Shown here in pieces: positions 44,651-54,772 of a stretch of DNA of 64,000 bases. The stretch comes from Candidatus Epulonipiscium sp. (lineage in GTDB: Bacteria > Bacillota_A > Clostridia > Lachnospirales > Cellulosilyticaceae). Location of the stretch: positions 66,127 through 130,126 of the forward strand of contig DUUM01000053.1 in assembly GCA_012841565.1 (NCBI GenBank), read 5' to 3'. The notes beneath the pieces are model-generated. The model was not told the origin of the DNA and searched no databases. It worked only from the letters and a program-made list of their open reading frames with translations. Position 1 is the stretch's first letter; every line of letters starts with the position of its first letter. The position numbers were made by a program, and so were the translations under genes.

Positions 44651-47600
44651 ATGATTTTAAAAAACGAAGCTGTATCTTTTGCATCTGTATTTCAAAACCT
44701 AGAATTAGGAAAAGAATTACAAGAAATATTTGAAAATACAACTGTTAGTAATATAAAAATCCTCAAACATAACCAAGAGATGGAAATAGTCTTAGAAAAT
44801 GAAAGAGAAATTAAAAAAAATCTTATTAAGTTATTAGAAAAAGAAATTTGTCGTTTAATTCCAGGGATAGAAAAATCAAAAGTTACCTTAATACTTCCAA
44901 AGGTGGGTGTGGAATCACTAACTTCTGAAGAAATACATGGAAAAATTAAAGCAGCTTGGCATAAAATTTTGGAGAAGACCTCGCAGAGTAGTCCTCTAGC
45001 TTCTTCTATATTAAGTGAATGTGACTGGGAGCTCAAAGATAATGATTTAATTATTAATATTACTAAATCATACTGTTTTTATATTAAAAAGAGAAATTTC
45101 AAACCCCTTATTGAAAAAGCTATTCAAGATATAACACATTTAAAACTTAACGTAAACTGGCGTGAGCAGTCTGAGCTAATTGAAAATCAATCTGAGAAAT
45201 TATTAGAAGAAGCAATTGAAAATACCTTAGCGTTATCATGTAATAGGCCTCAGGTTGTCAACACGGAAGGTAAGCCAATTGTACCCCAGGTTATTGGAAA
45301 GCCAATTAAAGATGATGTTATGTCTATATCCTCCATTAATGATGATGTTACACAAGGTGTTATTGAGGGACAAATAATAGCTGTGGAAGCCAGAGAGATT
45401 AAAAATAATAAATATATTGTTACTTTTGATATAACAGATCTTACCAATTCACTGACAGTAAAGTTTTTTATTAAAAAAGATGTTTTTGAAAATGAAGTGA
45501 AAAGCCGTATTCAAAAAGGAAGTTGCTTCCGTATACGTGGCAAGGTGGAGTTTGATACCTATATGCGTGAGCGGGTTATTATGGCCAGGGATATCGTACA
45601 AATTGGTGACTTTAAGAAAAGACGGGAAGATAACGAATCTGTTAAGCGAGTAGAATTACATCTTCATACTCAAATGAGTCGGATGGATGCCACTCACTCT
45701 GTAAAGGACCTTGTAGCCCAAGCGGCTAAGTGGGGGCACAAAGCTATAGCGATTACAGATCACGGCGTTGTACAGGCATTTCCTGACGCTGCGGCTGCAA
45801 GTAAGAAACTCGGCATCAAAATCTTATACGGCGTAGAAGCATATGTAGTTGATGATCTAGGAGCCGTGGTACAAAGTCCTAAAGAGCAAACTCTCCAAGA
45901 TACATTTGTTGTATTTGATATTGAAACCACAGGACTCAAACCAGGTGCCAACAAAATCACAGAAATTGGTGCCGTAAAGATGAAGAATGGGGAAGTGATA
46001 GAAGAGTTTCAGTCCTTTGTAAATCCAGGCGTTAGTATTCCAGAAAAGATAGTCAAACTTACAGGAATTACTGATCAGATGGTAAAAGGGGCGCCATCAG
46101 TCGAGAAGGTGTTGCCGGAATTCTTAAATTTTATAGGTGACTCGTGCCTAGTCGCTCATAACTCAGGGTTTGACATGGGTTTTATACGTTACTTTGCAGA
46201 TGAGATGGGGATTGTCATTTATAATAGTGTCATTGATACGCTAGGATTATCCCGTACATTACTTCCTCATTTGCGCCGGCACCGGTTAAATCTTATTGCT
46301 GAGGATTTAGGTATAACACTTGAAAATCATCATAGAGCAGTGGATGATGCAAGAGCAACGGCAGAAATTTTTCAAATATTTGTAGAGATGCTGACAGAAA
46401 AAGGTATTGTTTATATAAAAACAATTAACAGTTTTGTAAGTGGTAAAATTGATGCTAAGCAACTAAAGCCTTATCATGGCATCATTATAGCCAAAACACA
46501 GCAAGGCCTTAAAAACTTATATCAGTTAATCACCAAATCACATATTGATTACTTTTTTAGAACCCCTAGAATACCTAAGAGCGAAATTTTAAACCATAGG
46601 GAAGGTCTCATTCTTGGAACTGCATGTGAAGCGGGGGAATTGTACCAAGCAATTCTACAAAATAACCCTGAAGATACCATAGAACAAATTGTAAACTTTT
46701 ATGATTACCTAGAAATCCAACCACTCAAAAACAATCAATTTATGATTGATAAGGGAATTGTAGAATCAGAGCAAAACTTAGTCAATATAAATAAAAAGAT
46801 TGTTCAATTAGGTGAAAAATATAATAAATTAGTTGTAGGAACATGTGATACACATTTTTTGGATCCTGAAGATGAGATATTTAGAAAAATCATTATGAAG
46901 GGTCAAGGGTTTGATGATGCAGATAATCAACCACCTTTGTATTTAAGAACCACAAAAGAGATGTTAGAAGAGTTTTCTTATTTAGGCAAAGATAAAGCTT
47001 ATGAAATTGTTGTAACCAATACCAACAAGATTGCAGATTCTACGGATCATATTATACCTGTTCCAGAAGCAACATTTCCGCCTAAACTTGAGGGCTCAGA
47101 GGATGAATTAATAAGCATTACATATAATAAAGCAAAGGAAATATATGGGGAAGTACTACCGGAAACCGTCCAAGAACGTTTAGACCGGGAAATCAACTCG
47201 ATTGTTAAAAATGGCTTTGCGGTATTATATATTATTTCACAAAAACTTGTATGGAAATCACTAGAAGACGGGTATTTAGTAGGGTCTAGAGGATCGGTAG
47301 GATCTTCTTTTGCAGCTACAATGGCTGGTATCACAGAGGTTAATCCATTACCACCCCATTATATTTGCCCCAATAAAGACTGTAAATACTCAGACTTTAA
47401 CTCAGAAGTTGTTGTTTCTTTTGCAGGGACATCAGGATGTGATATGCCAGATAAAAAATGTCCTAAATGTGAAACGCAGCTCGTTAAAGAAGGTCATGAC
47501 ATACCATTTGAAACTTTTTTAGGGTTCGATGGGGATAAAGAGCCTGATATCGATCTTAACTTTTCAGGGGAATATCAAGCCCGTGCTCATGCCTATACAG

Positions 47601-48964
47601 AAGAACTATTTGGAAGCTCTCATGTATTTAAGGCTGGGACTATAGGGACCCTTGCAGATAAGACTGCTTATGGTTTCGTTCAAAAGTATTTAGATGAGAA
47701 AGATATAATAGCATCAAGAGCAGAAACCACAAGGCTAATACAAGGCTGCGTTGGTATTAAGAGAACAACAGGGCAGCACCCTGGAGGGCTGATTGTTGTT
47801 CCAATAGACAATGATATTCATAATTTTTGTCCCTTACAAAGACCGGCCAACGATATGAAAACAACCATAACGACCACTCATTTTGATTATCATTCTATTA
47901 GTGAGTGTTTACTGAAATTAGATATATTAGGCCACGATGATCCAACGATTATTCGTATGCTAGAGGACCTAACGGGCATTGATGCTACAACCGTTCCACT
48001 AGATGATAAACAAACAATGTCATTGTTTACATCTACAAAAGCTTTAGGGATTGAGCCAGAGGATATTAATAGTAAAGTAGCATCCCTAGCAGTCCCTGAG
48101 TTTGGAACTAAATTTGTAAGACAAATGTTAGTAGATACAAAGCCCACTACTTTTTCAGAACTAATTAGAATTTCAGGACTTTCTCATGGGACGGATGTAT
48201 GGCTTAATAATGCTCAAAACTTAGTTAGGGCAGGAACAGCTACTCTTTCAGAGGTTATTTCAACAAGGGACGATATTATGGTATATTTAATTATCCAAGG
48301 TGTTGATAAAAAAGAGGCTTTTAAAATTATGGAATCTGTGCGTAAAGGTAAAGGCCTCTCAGATGAACAAGAAGAAGCTATGATAGATGCGGGAGTTCCT
48401 AATTGGTACATTGACTCATGTAAGAAAATAAAGTATATGTTTCCAAAAGCTCACGCCGCAGCCTATGTCATGATGGCATTTAGAATAGCCTATTTTAAGG
48501 TGCATCACCCAGAGTGTTTTTATGCCACTTATTTTTCAATACGAGCCAGAGGGAAATTTGATTATAGTTTAATGTGTAAAGGGAAAGAAAAAGTACAATT
48601 AGAGATAGAGAATTTAGAAAATGCACAAAAATTAACAGCTACAGAAAAGGATACCCTAACGGTTCTTGAAGTTGTAAGGGAAATGTATGCAAGAGGTATT
48701 CAGTTTATTGATATGGATTTATATGAATCTGATGCTAGAAAGTTTTTAGTAAAACCAGATGGGATACTCCCGCCTTTTAACACATTGCAAGGTCTAGGGG
48801 ACACAGTTGCAGATAATATTCTAATTGCAAGAGATGAGGGGGAATTCCTTTCTCTAGAAGAATTTAGAGCCAGAACTAAAGCAAGTAAAACAACTGTGGA
48901 ACTGATGAAGGCGAACAATATGTTACAAGGAATTCAAGAAACGAACCAACTCAGTTTCTTCTAA
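44651..48964 (+). CDS. polC: DNA polymerase III PolC
   Basis: PolC (1437 aa, normal) is the replicative polymerase of low-GC Gram-positives. The N-terminal domain and OB fold (about 1-330) are followed by a PHP domain (starting VELHLHTQMSRMDATHSV near 335) interrupted by a DEDDh 3'-5' exonuclease (VVFDIETTGLKPGANKITEI near 420, HHRAVDDARAT). The zinc module has CPNKDCKYSD and CPKCETQLVKEG. The palm catalytic aspartates lie in PDIDLNFSGEYQARAHAY near 965. Fingers, tandem helix-hairpin-helix and tail follow. ATG follows AAAGGAGGATTTTA. It lies at the end of the envelope operon. Confidence 0.98.
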   Translation: MILKNEAVSFASVFQNLELGKELQEIFENTTVSNIKILKHNQEMEIVLENEREIKKNLIKLLEKEICRLIPGIEKSKVTLILPKVGVESLTSEEIHGKIKAAWHKILEKTSQSSPLASSILSECDWELKDNDLIINITKSYCFYIKKRNFKPLIEKAIQDITHLKLNVNWREQSELIENQSEKLLEEAIENTLALSCNRPQVVNTEGKPIVPQVIGKPIKDDVMSISSINDDVTQGVIEGQIIAVEAREIKNNKYIVTFDITDLTNSLTVKFFIKKDVFENEVKSRIQKGSCFRIRGKVEFDTYMRERVIMARDIVQIGDFKKRREDNESVKRVELHLHTQMSRMDATHSVKDLVAQAAKWGHKAIAITDHGVVQAFPDAAAASKKLGIKILYGVEAYVVDDLGAVVQSPKEQTLQDTFVVFDIETTGLKPGANKITEIGAVKMKNGEVIEEFQSFVNPGVSIPEKIVKLTGITDQMVKGAPSVEKVLPEFLNFIGDSCLVAHNSGFDMGFIRYFADEMGIVIYNSVIDTLGLSRTLLPHLRRHRLNLIAEDLGITLENHHRAVDDARATAEIFQIFVEMLTEKGIVYIKTINSFVSGKIDAKQLKPYHGIIIAKTQQGLKNLYQLITKSHIDYFFRTPRIPKSEILNHREGLILGTACEAGELYQAILQNNPEDTIEQIVNFYDYLEIQPLKNNQFMIDKGIVESEQNLVNINKKIVQLGEKYNKLVVGTCDTHFLDPEDEIFRKIIMKGQGFDDADNQPPLYLRTTKEMLEEFSYLGKDKAYEIVVTNTNKIADSTDHIIPVPEATFPPKLEGSEDELISITYNKAKEIYGEVLPETVQERLDREINSIVKNGFAVLYIISQKLVWKSLEDGYLVGSRGSVGSSFAATMAGITEVNPLPPHYICPNKDCKYSDFNSEVVVSFAGTSGCDMPDKKCPKCETQLVKEGHDIPFETFLGFDGDKEPDIDLNFSGEYQARAHAYTEELFGSSHVFKAGTIGTLADKTAYGFVQKYLDEKDIIASRAETTRLIQGCVGIKRTTGQHPGGLIVVPIDNDIHNFCPLQRPANDMKTTITTTHFDYHSISECLLKLDILGHDDPTIIRMLEDLTGIDATTVPLDDKQTMSLFTSTKALGIEPEDINSKVASLAVPEFGTKFVRQMLVDTKPTTFSELIRISGLSHGTDVWLNNAQNLVRAGTATLSEVISTRDDIMVYLIIQGVDKKEAFKIMESVRKGKGLSDEQEEAMIDAGVPNWYIDSCKKIKYMFPKAHAAAYVMMAFRIAYFKVHHPECFYATYFSIRARGKFDYSLMCKGKEKVQLEIENLENAQKLTATEKDTLTVLEVVREMYARGIQFIDMDLYESDARKFLVKPDGILPPFNTLQGLGDTVADNILIARDEGEFLSLEEFRARTKASKTTVELMKANNMLQGIQETNQLSFF

Positions 48965-48976
48965 ATTATATTAAAC

Positions 48977-49005
48977 TTGCATTTTTGTCGAAAAAGTATT
49001 ATAAT
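48977..49005 (+). promoter_or_regulatory. Promoter of the rimP-nusA-infB operon
   Basis: TTGCAT (48977-48982), 17-bp spacer, perfect TATAAT (49000-49005), starting 13 bp after the polC stop. It produces a leader of about 145 nt before rimP. Confidence 0.78.
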
Positions 49006-49021
49006 TTATGCAAGAATATAT

Positions 49022-49060
49022 ACGTGGGAGAAGAGTGGGTACATACCCACTCTTTCTATT
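49022..49060 (+). ncRNA. rimP leader hairpin (putative attenuator)
   Basis: AAGAGTGGGT-ACAT-ACCCACTCTT forms a perfect 10-bp stem (49031-49054), preceded by GTGGGAG and followed by a T-rich run. Position and the repeated GTGGG element resemble the rimP-leader family known upstream of rimP in Firmicutes; it could terminate transcription soon after initiation. The long downstream leader (49061-49156) shows no further clear structure. Confidence 0.6.
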
Positions 49061-49156
49061 TGTCTAAGGGTATTGGCAAAGCTAAAAAGTTAATAACTAG
49101 AAATGTATATACAAAAATCATAGTGGTAAACTAAAGATAAAAGGAAGGATGAGATT

Positions 49157-49621
49157 ATGAGCAAAAAAAGTATAGAATCTACCGTAACCAAGTATTTAGA
49201 ACCAATTGCCATAGAATTTAAATATGAGATAGTGGATGTGGAATATATCAAGGAAGGGGCAACATGGTATCTTCGTGTTTATATTGATAAGCCAGGTGGC
49301 ATAACAGTTGATGACTGTGAGAAAGTTAGCAGGCCATTAGGAGAACTATTAGATGAAAAAGATCCAATTCAAGAGGCATATATATTAGAAGTAAGTTCAC
49401 CAGGACTTGATAGGCCGCTAAAAAAAGAAGCTGATTTTAACCGTTCTATAGGAAAGATAATTGATATTAAGCTATTCAAATCACTCAATAACCAAAAAGA
49501 ATTCCAAGGAGAATTGCATGATTTCAAAGATGAAATAGTCACTATCGTTACAGAAGAAGACGAGACACTATCATTTAATCTTAAAGACATCGCAATTGTA
49601 AGACTTGCAATTATATTTTAA
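49157..49621 (+). CDS. rimP: Ribosome maturation factor RimP
   Basis: RimP (154 aa) assists 30S assembly. N-terminal domain IVDVEYIKEGATWYLRVYID, KPGGITVDDCEKVSRPLGEL, then LEVSSPGLDRPLKKEADFNR; the C-terminal SH3-like domain ends FNLKDIAIVRLAIIF. ATG follows AAAGGAAGGATGAGATT. First gene of the classic nusA-infB operon. Confidence 0.96.
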   Translation: MSKKSIESTVTKYLEPIAIEFKYEIVDVEYIKEGATWYLRVYIDKPGGITVDDCEKVSRPLGELLDEKDPIQEAYILEVSSPGLDRPLKKEADFNRSIGKIIDIKLFKSLNNQKEFQGELHDFKDEIVTIVTEEDETLSFNLKDIAIVRLAIIF

Positions 49622-49674
49622 AACAACATGATAATAACAATACAATTGTTATTTACAAACAGGGAGGATCAAGG

Positions 49675-50745
49675 ATGAATAACGAATTCATCAATGCACT
49701 AGAACAAATTTTAAAAGACAAAGGGATCGATAAAGAAATATTATTTGAGGCCATTGAATCATCACTCGTAACAGCATGTAGAAAAGATTTTAGCCCTTCC
49801 CAAAACGTTATGGCTAAAATAGATAGAAAAACTGGAAAAGTAAAAGTTTTTGCTCAAAAAGAAGTGGTGGAAGATGACCTTTTAGAAAGTGAATCAGGCC
49901 AAGTTAGATTATCAGATGCAATGGGGATAAATCCTGCGCACAAGGTCGGAGACATTGCAAGTGTAGATGTAACACCAAAAAATTTTGGTAGAATAGCTGC
50001 CCAAAACGCTAAACAAGTTGTCACACAAAGAATAAGAGAAGCGGGTAGGGAAATGATTTACAAAGAATATGTTGCGAAAGAGCAAGATATAATAAGTGGG
50101 TTAATTCTTCGTACAGAAAAAAAGATGGTTGTTGTAGAGTTAGAAAAAACAGAAGCAGCTCTTATGCAAAGTGATCAGATTATAGGAGAAGAATATAACC
50201 ACGGTCAAAGAATGACATTTTATATTATGGAAGTAAAACAAGCTAGCAAAGGAAGTAAAGGACCTCAAGTAATCGTCTCACGTAACCATCCAGAGCTTGT
50301 AAAAAGACTTTTTGAACATGAAGTTACAGAAGTTTCAGAAGGTATTGTAGAAATTAAAAGTATTGCCCGTGAAGCAGGATCTAGAACCAAAATAGCTGTA
50401 CATTCTAACGAAGAAGATGTTGACCCAGTTGGCGCCTGTGTGGGGCAAAATGGGCAAAGGGTTAATATTATCGTTGATGAATTAGGCGGAGAAAAAATTG
50501 ATATTATTAAGTGGAATGAGGACCCAAAAGTATTTATTGCAGCAGCACTGAGTCCCTCTAAAGTAATAGATGTTGTGTTGAATGTAGAAGAACATAATGC
50601 CACAGTAATTGTTCCGGATTATCAGCTTTCTCTTGCGATTGGAAAAGAAGGACAAAATGCAAGACTCGCAGCTAAGCTAACAAATTGGAGAATTGACATA
50701 AAAAGCGAAGCAAGCATAAGCCCTGGAGATTCTGTAGAAGCCTAA
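49675..50745 (+). CDS. nusA: Transcription termination/antitermination factor NusA
   Basis: NusA (356 aa, the short Firmicute form without the C-terminal acidic repeats). N-terminal RNA-polymerase-binding domain 1-130, S1 domain about 135-200, and two KH domains (VDPVGACVGQNGQRVNIIVD, LAIGKEGQNARLAAKLTNWR). ATG follows AGGGAGGATCAAGG. It affects pausing and termination. Confidence 0.97.
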   Translation: MNNEFINALEQILKDKGIDKEILFEAIESSLVTACRKDFSPSQNVMAKIDRKTGKVKVFAQKEVVEDDLLESESGQVRLSDAMGINPAHKVGDIASVDVTPKNFGRIAAQNAKQVVTQRIREAGREMIYKEYVAKEQDIISGLILRTEKKMVVVELEKTEAALMQSDQIIGEEYNHGQRMTFYIMEVKQASKGSKGPQVIVSRNHPELVKRLFEHEVTEVSEGIVEIKSIAREAGSRTKIAVHSNEEDVDPVGACVGQNGQRVNIIVDELGGEKIDIIKWNEDPKVFIAAALSPSKVIDVVLNVEEHNATVIVPDYQLSLAIGKEGQNARLAAKLTNWRIDIKSEASISPGDSVEA

Positions 50746-50769
50746 AGCCATGTATAAGGGAGTGATATA

Positions 50770-51042
50770 ATGCTAAAACCAAGAAAACTACCCCTACGCA
50801 AATGTACTGGTTGCCAAGAGATGAAGGATAAACGGGAAATGATCAGGGTAGTAAAAGATACAACTGGAGCAATCAATCTTGATTTTACTGGAAAAAAGTC
50901 AGGCAGAGGAGCCTACGTGTGTCCTAGGCTTGAATGCCTTGAAAAGGCAGAAAAATCTAGAGGGTTAGAGCGCTCATTTAAAATGGGTATTTCAAAAGAA
51001 ATATATGAGTCACTAAGAAATGAGTTAACCAAGAATGGATAA
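50770..51042 (+). CDS. ylxR: YlxR/RnpM family RNA-binding protein
   Basis: YlxR (90 aa), recently linked to RNase P modulation in Firmicutes. Motifs LRKCTGCQEMKDKREMIRVV and DFTGKKSGRGAYVCPRLECL are conserved, with Cys residues placed as in the family. ATG follows AAGGGAGTGATATA. It overlaps ylxQ by 8 bp. Confidence 0.93.
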   Translation: MLKPRKLPLRKCTGCQEMKDKREMIRVVKDTTGAINLDFTGKKSGRGAYVCPRLECLEKAEKSRGLERSFKMGISKEIYESLRNELTKNG

Positions 51043-51346
51043 AAAAATATATGGGCTTATTGGCATATGCCAGAAAGCAGGTAAGCTTGCATCGGGAGAA
51101 CTAGCTTGTGAGCTAGCAGTAAAAAAAAATGAAGCATATTTAGTTATTTTGGCACAGGACGCATCAAAAAATACAAATAAAAAGTTCAATGACAAGTGTA
51201 CGTACCGAAAAGTTCCATTAATTAAATATGGAACAAAAGAATCACTTGGGAATGCAATTGGCAAAGTTGCAAGAGCATCTATAGCTGTAACAGATGAAAA
51301 GTTGGCTGAAAAAATTGCAGAGTTGATCAAGCAAAGCACGCAGTAA
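51035..51346 (+). CDS. ylxQ: YlxQ, L7Ae-family RNA-binding protein
   Basis: L7Ae/L30e fold protein (103 aa) of the nusA-infB operon. Motifs [20 protein letters not shown] and [20 protein letters not shown] are typical; it probably binds K-turn RNA. Start ATG 51035 lies inside the end of ylxR, without a strong site of its own, indicating coupling. Confidence 0.92.
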   Translation: MDKKIYGLIGICQKAGKLASGELACELAVKKNEAYLVILAQDASKNTNKKFNDKCTYRKVPLIKYGTKESLGNAIGKVARASIAVTDEKLAEKIAELIKQSTQ

Positions 51347-51360
51347 ATGGAGGTGGCTTA

Positions 51361-53427
51361 ATGTCAAAAGTAAGAGTATATGAGTTAGCAAAACAATTAG
51401 AAATAAGTAGTAAAGAAGTTATCGAAAAGCTAAAAAGTTATGATGTCAATGTACATAGTCACATGAGTACATTGGAAGCAGAACAAGCAGATCTTATTAT
51501 TAAACATTATAGCAAAGATCAAGTAACAAACAATAAAATAAGCAAGGACGAACCTAAAAACATGACAAATAAAACAAATGTAACACCCAAGACTCAGATA
51601 GAAGAACCAATAGAAGAAGTAATAGAAGAAGTAATAGAAGAAGAGTTGGTAGAGGAAATAGAAGATGAAGAAGACTTCGTTGTAGTAGAAATTCCAGCTT
51701 CAATTGCAGTTAAAGATTTAGCTGAAAAATTAAGTACCACAGCTGTCGTATTAATTACGTCCCTCATGGACAAGGGTATTATGGCTACTATCAATCAAGA
51801 AATCGACTTTGAAACAGCATCTATTTTAGCAGGAGAGTTAGATATCCTATTAGAGCTAGAAGAAACTGTAGACTTATTAGAAGAAATTTTTACCCAAGAG
51901 CCAGAGAAAGAAGAAGATTTAGTATCCAGGCCTCCTGTTGTTGTTGTCATGGGTCACGTTGATCATGGTAAAACATCATTATTAGATGCTCTTCGTTCTA
52001 GTAAAGTAACAGAAAAAGAAGCTGGAGGAATTACGCAGCATATTGGTGCGTCTACAATTCCAGTAGGGGATCAAATAGTAACTTTCTTAGATACACCAGG
52101 GCATGAGGCTTTTACAGCAATGAGAATGAGGGGGGCACAAGTTACAGATATTGCAATTTTAGTTGTTGCATCTGATGACGGTGTTATGCCTCAAACGGTA
52201 GAAGCAATTAACCATGCCAAAGCAGCAGGTATACAAATCATTGTAGCTATTAACAAAATGGATAAGGCAAGTGCAAATCCTGATCGTGTAAAACAAGAAC
52301 TTGCAGATCATGGACTTCTTGTGGAAGAATGGGGTGGAGAAACAATCTGTGTACCAGTATCTGCCTTAACAGGAGATGGTCTTGATACTTTGCTTGAGAT
52401 GATTTTACTTGTTGCAGAAATGAATGAGTATAAAGCTAATCCAAATAAAAAAGCTAGAGGAACAATTATTGAATCTGAGTTAGACAAAGGACGCGGGCCA
52501 GTAGCGACTGTACTTGTACAAGAAGGAACCTTAAAAGTAGGAGATCCGATTGTTGCAGGACTTGCATATGGACGAATTCGTGCCATGATTGATGATAAAG
52601 GGAAATCAGTTAAAAAAGCAACACCATCAATGCCAGTAGAAGTTTTAGGTCTTTCAGAAGTACCAATTGCTGGCGATATGTTCTACGTTGCTGCAAGTGA
52701 TAAGCAAGCAAGACAAGTGGCTGAAAAGGTCAAAGCGCAAGGTAGAAACCAGCTGATGGTTCAAACACCTAGCAAAGTATCCCTAGATGATCTTTTTACC
52801 CAAATACAAGCAGGTAAAGTAAAAGATCTTAATATTATCGTAAAAGCAGACGTTCAAGGATCAGTAGAAGCAGTACGCCAAAGTTTAGAAAAATTATCTA
52901 ATGAGGAAGTTCGTATTAGAATAATCCACGGCGGTGTAGGTGCGGTTACAGAATCTGATGTTATTTTAGCATCAGCATCTAATGCAATTATTATAGGATT
53001 TAATGTAAGACCAGACTCAGGTGCAAGATCAGTTGCAGACCATGAGGAAGTTGACGTTCGTCTCTATAGAGTTATATATAATGCAATAGAAGATATTGAA
53101 GCTGCCATGAAGGGTATGCTAGATCCGGAATACAAAGAAAAAGTAATAGGACATGTAGAAGTACGTCAAACTTTTAAAATATCAAGTATGGGTACCATTG
53201 CAGGATCACATGTAATTGATGGTAAGATAACCCGTCATTCACAAGTTAGAATTGTTAGAGATGGTATTGTTGTATACGAAGGAAATTTAACGTCCTTAAA
53301 GCGTTTTAAAGACGATGCAAAAGAAGTAAATACAGGTTATGAGTGTGGATTAATGTTCGAAAGATTTAATGACGTTAAAGAAGGCGACGTTGTTGAAGCA
53401 TTTATAATGGAAGAAATTCCAAGATAG
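51361..53427 (+). CDS. infB: Translation initiation factor IF-2
   Basis: IF-2 (688 aa, short N-terminal form) positions initiator tRNA. The N-terminal IF2_N domain ([20 protein letters not shown]) is followed by an acidic linker with a short [10 protein letters not shown] repeat and a second IF2_N-like domain. The G domain starts [20 protein letters not shown] (about residue 197) with [17 protein letters not shown] and NKMDKA. Domains II, III and the fMet-tRNA-binding IV ([19 protein letters not shown]) follow. ATG follows TGGAGGTGGCTTA. Confidence 0.98.
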   Translation: MSKVRVYELAKQLEISSKEVIEKLKSYDVNVHSHMSTLEAEQADLIIKHYSKDQVTNNKISKDEPKNMTNKTNVTPKTQIEEPIEEVIEEVIEEELVEEIEDEEDFVVVEIPASIAVKDLAEKLSTTAVVLITSLMDKGIMATINQEIDFETASILAGELDILLELEETVDLLEEIFTQEPEKEEDLVSRPPVVVVMGHVDHGKTSLLDALRSSKVTEKEAGGITQHIGASTIPVGDQIVTFLDTPGHEAFTAMRMRGAQVTDIAILVVASDDGVMPQTVEAINHAKAAGIQIIVAINKMDKASANPDRVKQELADHGLLVEEWGGETICVPVSALTGDGLDTLLEMILLVAEMNEYKANPNKKARGTIIESELDKGRGPVATVLVQEGTLKVGDPIVAGLAYGRIRAMIDDKGKSVKKATPSMPVEVLGLSEVPIAGDMFYVAASDKQARQVAEKVKAQGRNQLMVQTPSKVSLDDLFTQIQAGKVKDLNIIVKADVQGSVEAVRQSLEKLSNEEVRIRIIHGGVGAVTESDVILASASNAIIIGFNVRPDSGARSVADHEEVDVRLYRVIYNAIEDIEAAMKGMLDPEYKEKVIGHVEVRQTFKISSMGTIAGSHVIDGKITRHSQVRIVRDGIVVYEGNLTSLKRFKDDAKEVNTGYECGLMFERFNDVKEGDVVEAFIMEEIPR

Positions 53428-53440
53428 GTAAGGTGAAAAA

Positions 53441-53800
53441 ATGGCAACACAAAGAATGATTCGGATTAACGAAGAAATGAAAAAAGAAATATCTGCAACA
53501 ATTAATAGAGGAATAAAAGATCCGAGGGTTCAAGATGTTCTTATTTCAATTGTTGAAGTTGATGCTACGAATGACCTTAAAACTGCTAAAGTATATGTGA
53601 GTATACTTGCAGAAGATGAAAAAAGAGAAGATGTTATGAAAGGTTTAAAGGCAGCAGGAGGATATATTAGGCGAGAAATTGCGCGTAAAATAAACCTAAG
53701 AAACACACCTGAATTGTTATTTGAACTAGATAACTCTATTGAGTATAGCGCTAAAATGTTTAAAAAAATTGACGAAGTTTTAAGAGAGAGTGAGCAATAA
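53441..53800 (+). CDS. rbfA: Ribosome-binding factor A
   Basis: RbfA (119 aa), KH-type 30S maturation factor. Motifs RINEEMKKEISATINRGIKD, VSIVEVDATNDLKTAKVYVS-like sequence and KAAGGYIRREIARKINLRNT, PELLFELDNSIEYSAK. ATG follows TAAGGTGAAAAA. Two bases separate it from nrnA. Confidence 0.96.
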   Translation: MATQRMIRINEEMKKEISATINRGIKDPRVQDVLISIVEVDATNDLKTAKVYVSILAEDEKREDVMKGLKAAGGYIRREIARKINLRNTPELLFELDNSIEYSAKMFKKIDEVLRESEQ

Positions 53801-53802
53801 GA

Positions 53803-54759
53803 ATGGATTTATTTAAAGATTTAATTAAACACATTCAAGATGCCTCATATATTTTAATTGCAGGACATGTAAGCCCGGATGGAGATGCCATTGGGGCTTG
53901 CACCGCAATGGGGCTTATTTTAGAGCAAATGGGTAAAGAATATTCTATTTTACTTGAAAAATCTGATGAAAGATATAGCTATTTATTAGATCATGTTCAT
54001 GTTATACAAGAGATTCCTGAAAGGGACTGTGATTTATTTATTGCTTTAGATTGTGGCGATCTAGACAGACTAGGCGATTTTAAATCTGCTCATGATAATG
54101 CACCTATTTCATGGAACATAGATCATCATATTAGTAATACGGGCTATAGCAAATATAACCACGTTGATACAAAAGCTTCATCGGCAAGCGAAATAGTATT
54201 TAATATTTATAAAGCGTCAGAAGTTAAACTAAATACTCAGATTGCTGAGGCCATCTATACAGGAATTGTCTACGATACAGCGGCATTTAAGCATAGTAAC
54301 ACCACGCCTAAGACATTTGCAGTTGCTTCGGAGTTGTTAAAACAGCCATTTGACTTTTCAAGTATTATACAAAAGATGTTTTACGAACAATCCTTGTTGT
54401 CTATGCAATTACAGGGAGCAGCTATAAGAAATATGGAGAGCTATTATAATAATGCACTGATGGTATCAACACTGTCCCTAGAAGAAATTCATAGCTATAG
54501 TGATGAGACAAATGGTACTGGTGGAATTGTAAATGTCCTTAAAAACATTAAAGATAGCAAAGTAGCCCTTTTTTTATACGAAAAATCAGAAGGTGTTATA
54601 AAAGTAAGCATGAGATCGGAAGATCCTTATGATATTTGTGAGATAGCCAAACAATTTGGTGGTGGTGGTCATAAAAAAGCTGCTGGGGCCACATTGAACT
54701 CAACTCTTGAAGAGGCTAAGGAACAAATTATCCCTTTACTCATGGCACTTTTTAAGTAA
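53803..54759 (+). CDS. nrnA: DHH-DHHA1 phosphoesterase NrnA (oligoribonuclease/pAp phosphatase)
   Basis: NrnA (318 aa) degrades very short RNA (and in some hosts pGpG or pAp). DHH motifs: AGHVSPDGDAIGACTAMGL, ALDCGDLDRLG, NIDHHISNTGYSKYNHVDTK with ASSASEIVF. DHHA1 ends with QFGGGGHKKAAGATL. The pGpG link is notable because the window also has a c-di-GMP riboswitch, but nrnA is normal in this operon. Start ATG 53803. Confidence 0.95.
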   Translation: MDLFKDLIKHIQDASYILIAGHVSPDGDAIGACTAMGLILEQMGKEYSILLEKSDERYSYLLDHVHVIQEIPERDCDLFIALDCGDLDRLGDFKSAHDNAPISWNIDHHISNTGYSKYNHVDTKASSASEIVFNIYKASEVKLNTQIAEAIYTGIVYDTAAFKHSNTTPKTFAVASELLKQPFDFSSIIQKMFYEQSLLSMQLQGAAIRNMESYYNNALMVSTLSLEEIHSYSDETNGTGGIVNVLKNIKDSKVALFLYEKSEGVIKVSMRSEDPYDICEIAKQFGGGGHKKAAGATLNSTLEEAKEQIIPLLMALFK

Positions 54760-54772
54760 GGAGCAATTAATA

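Noticed and set aside
51600..51660. Short tandem repeat (GAAGTAATAGAA) in infB
   Set aside because: It encodes the acidic EEVIEE linker normal for IF-2; no sign of a satellite or slippage locus.
54707..54772. Upstream extension of truB into nrnA
   Set aside because: The extra 22 residues match nothing in TruB and ATG 54773 has a good ribosome-binding site.
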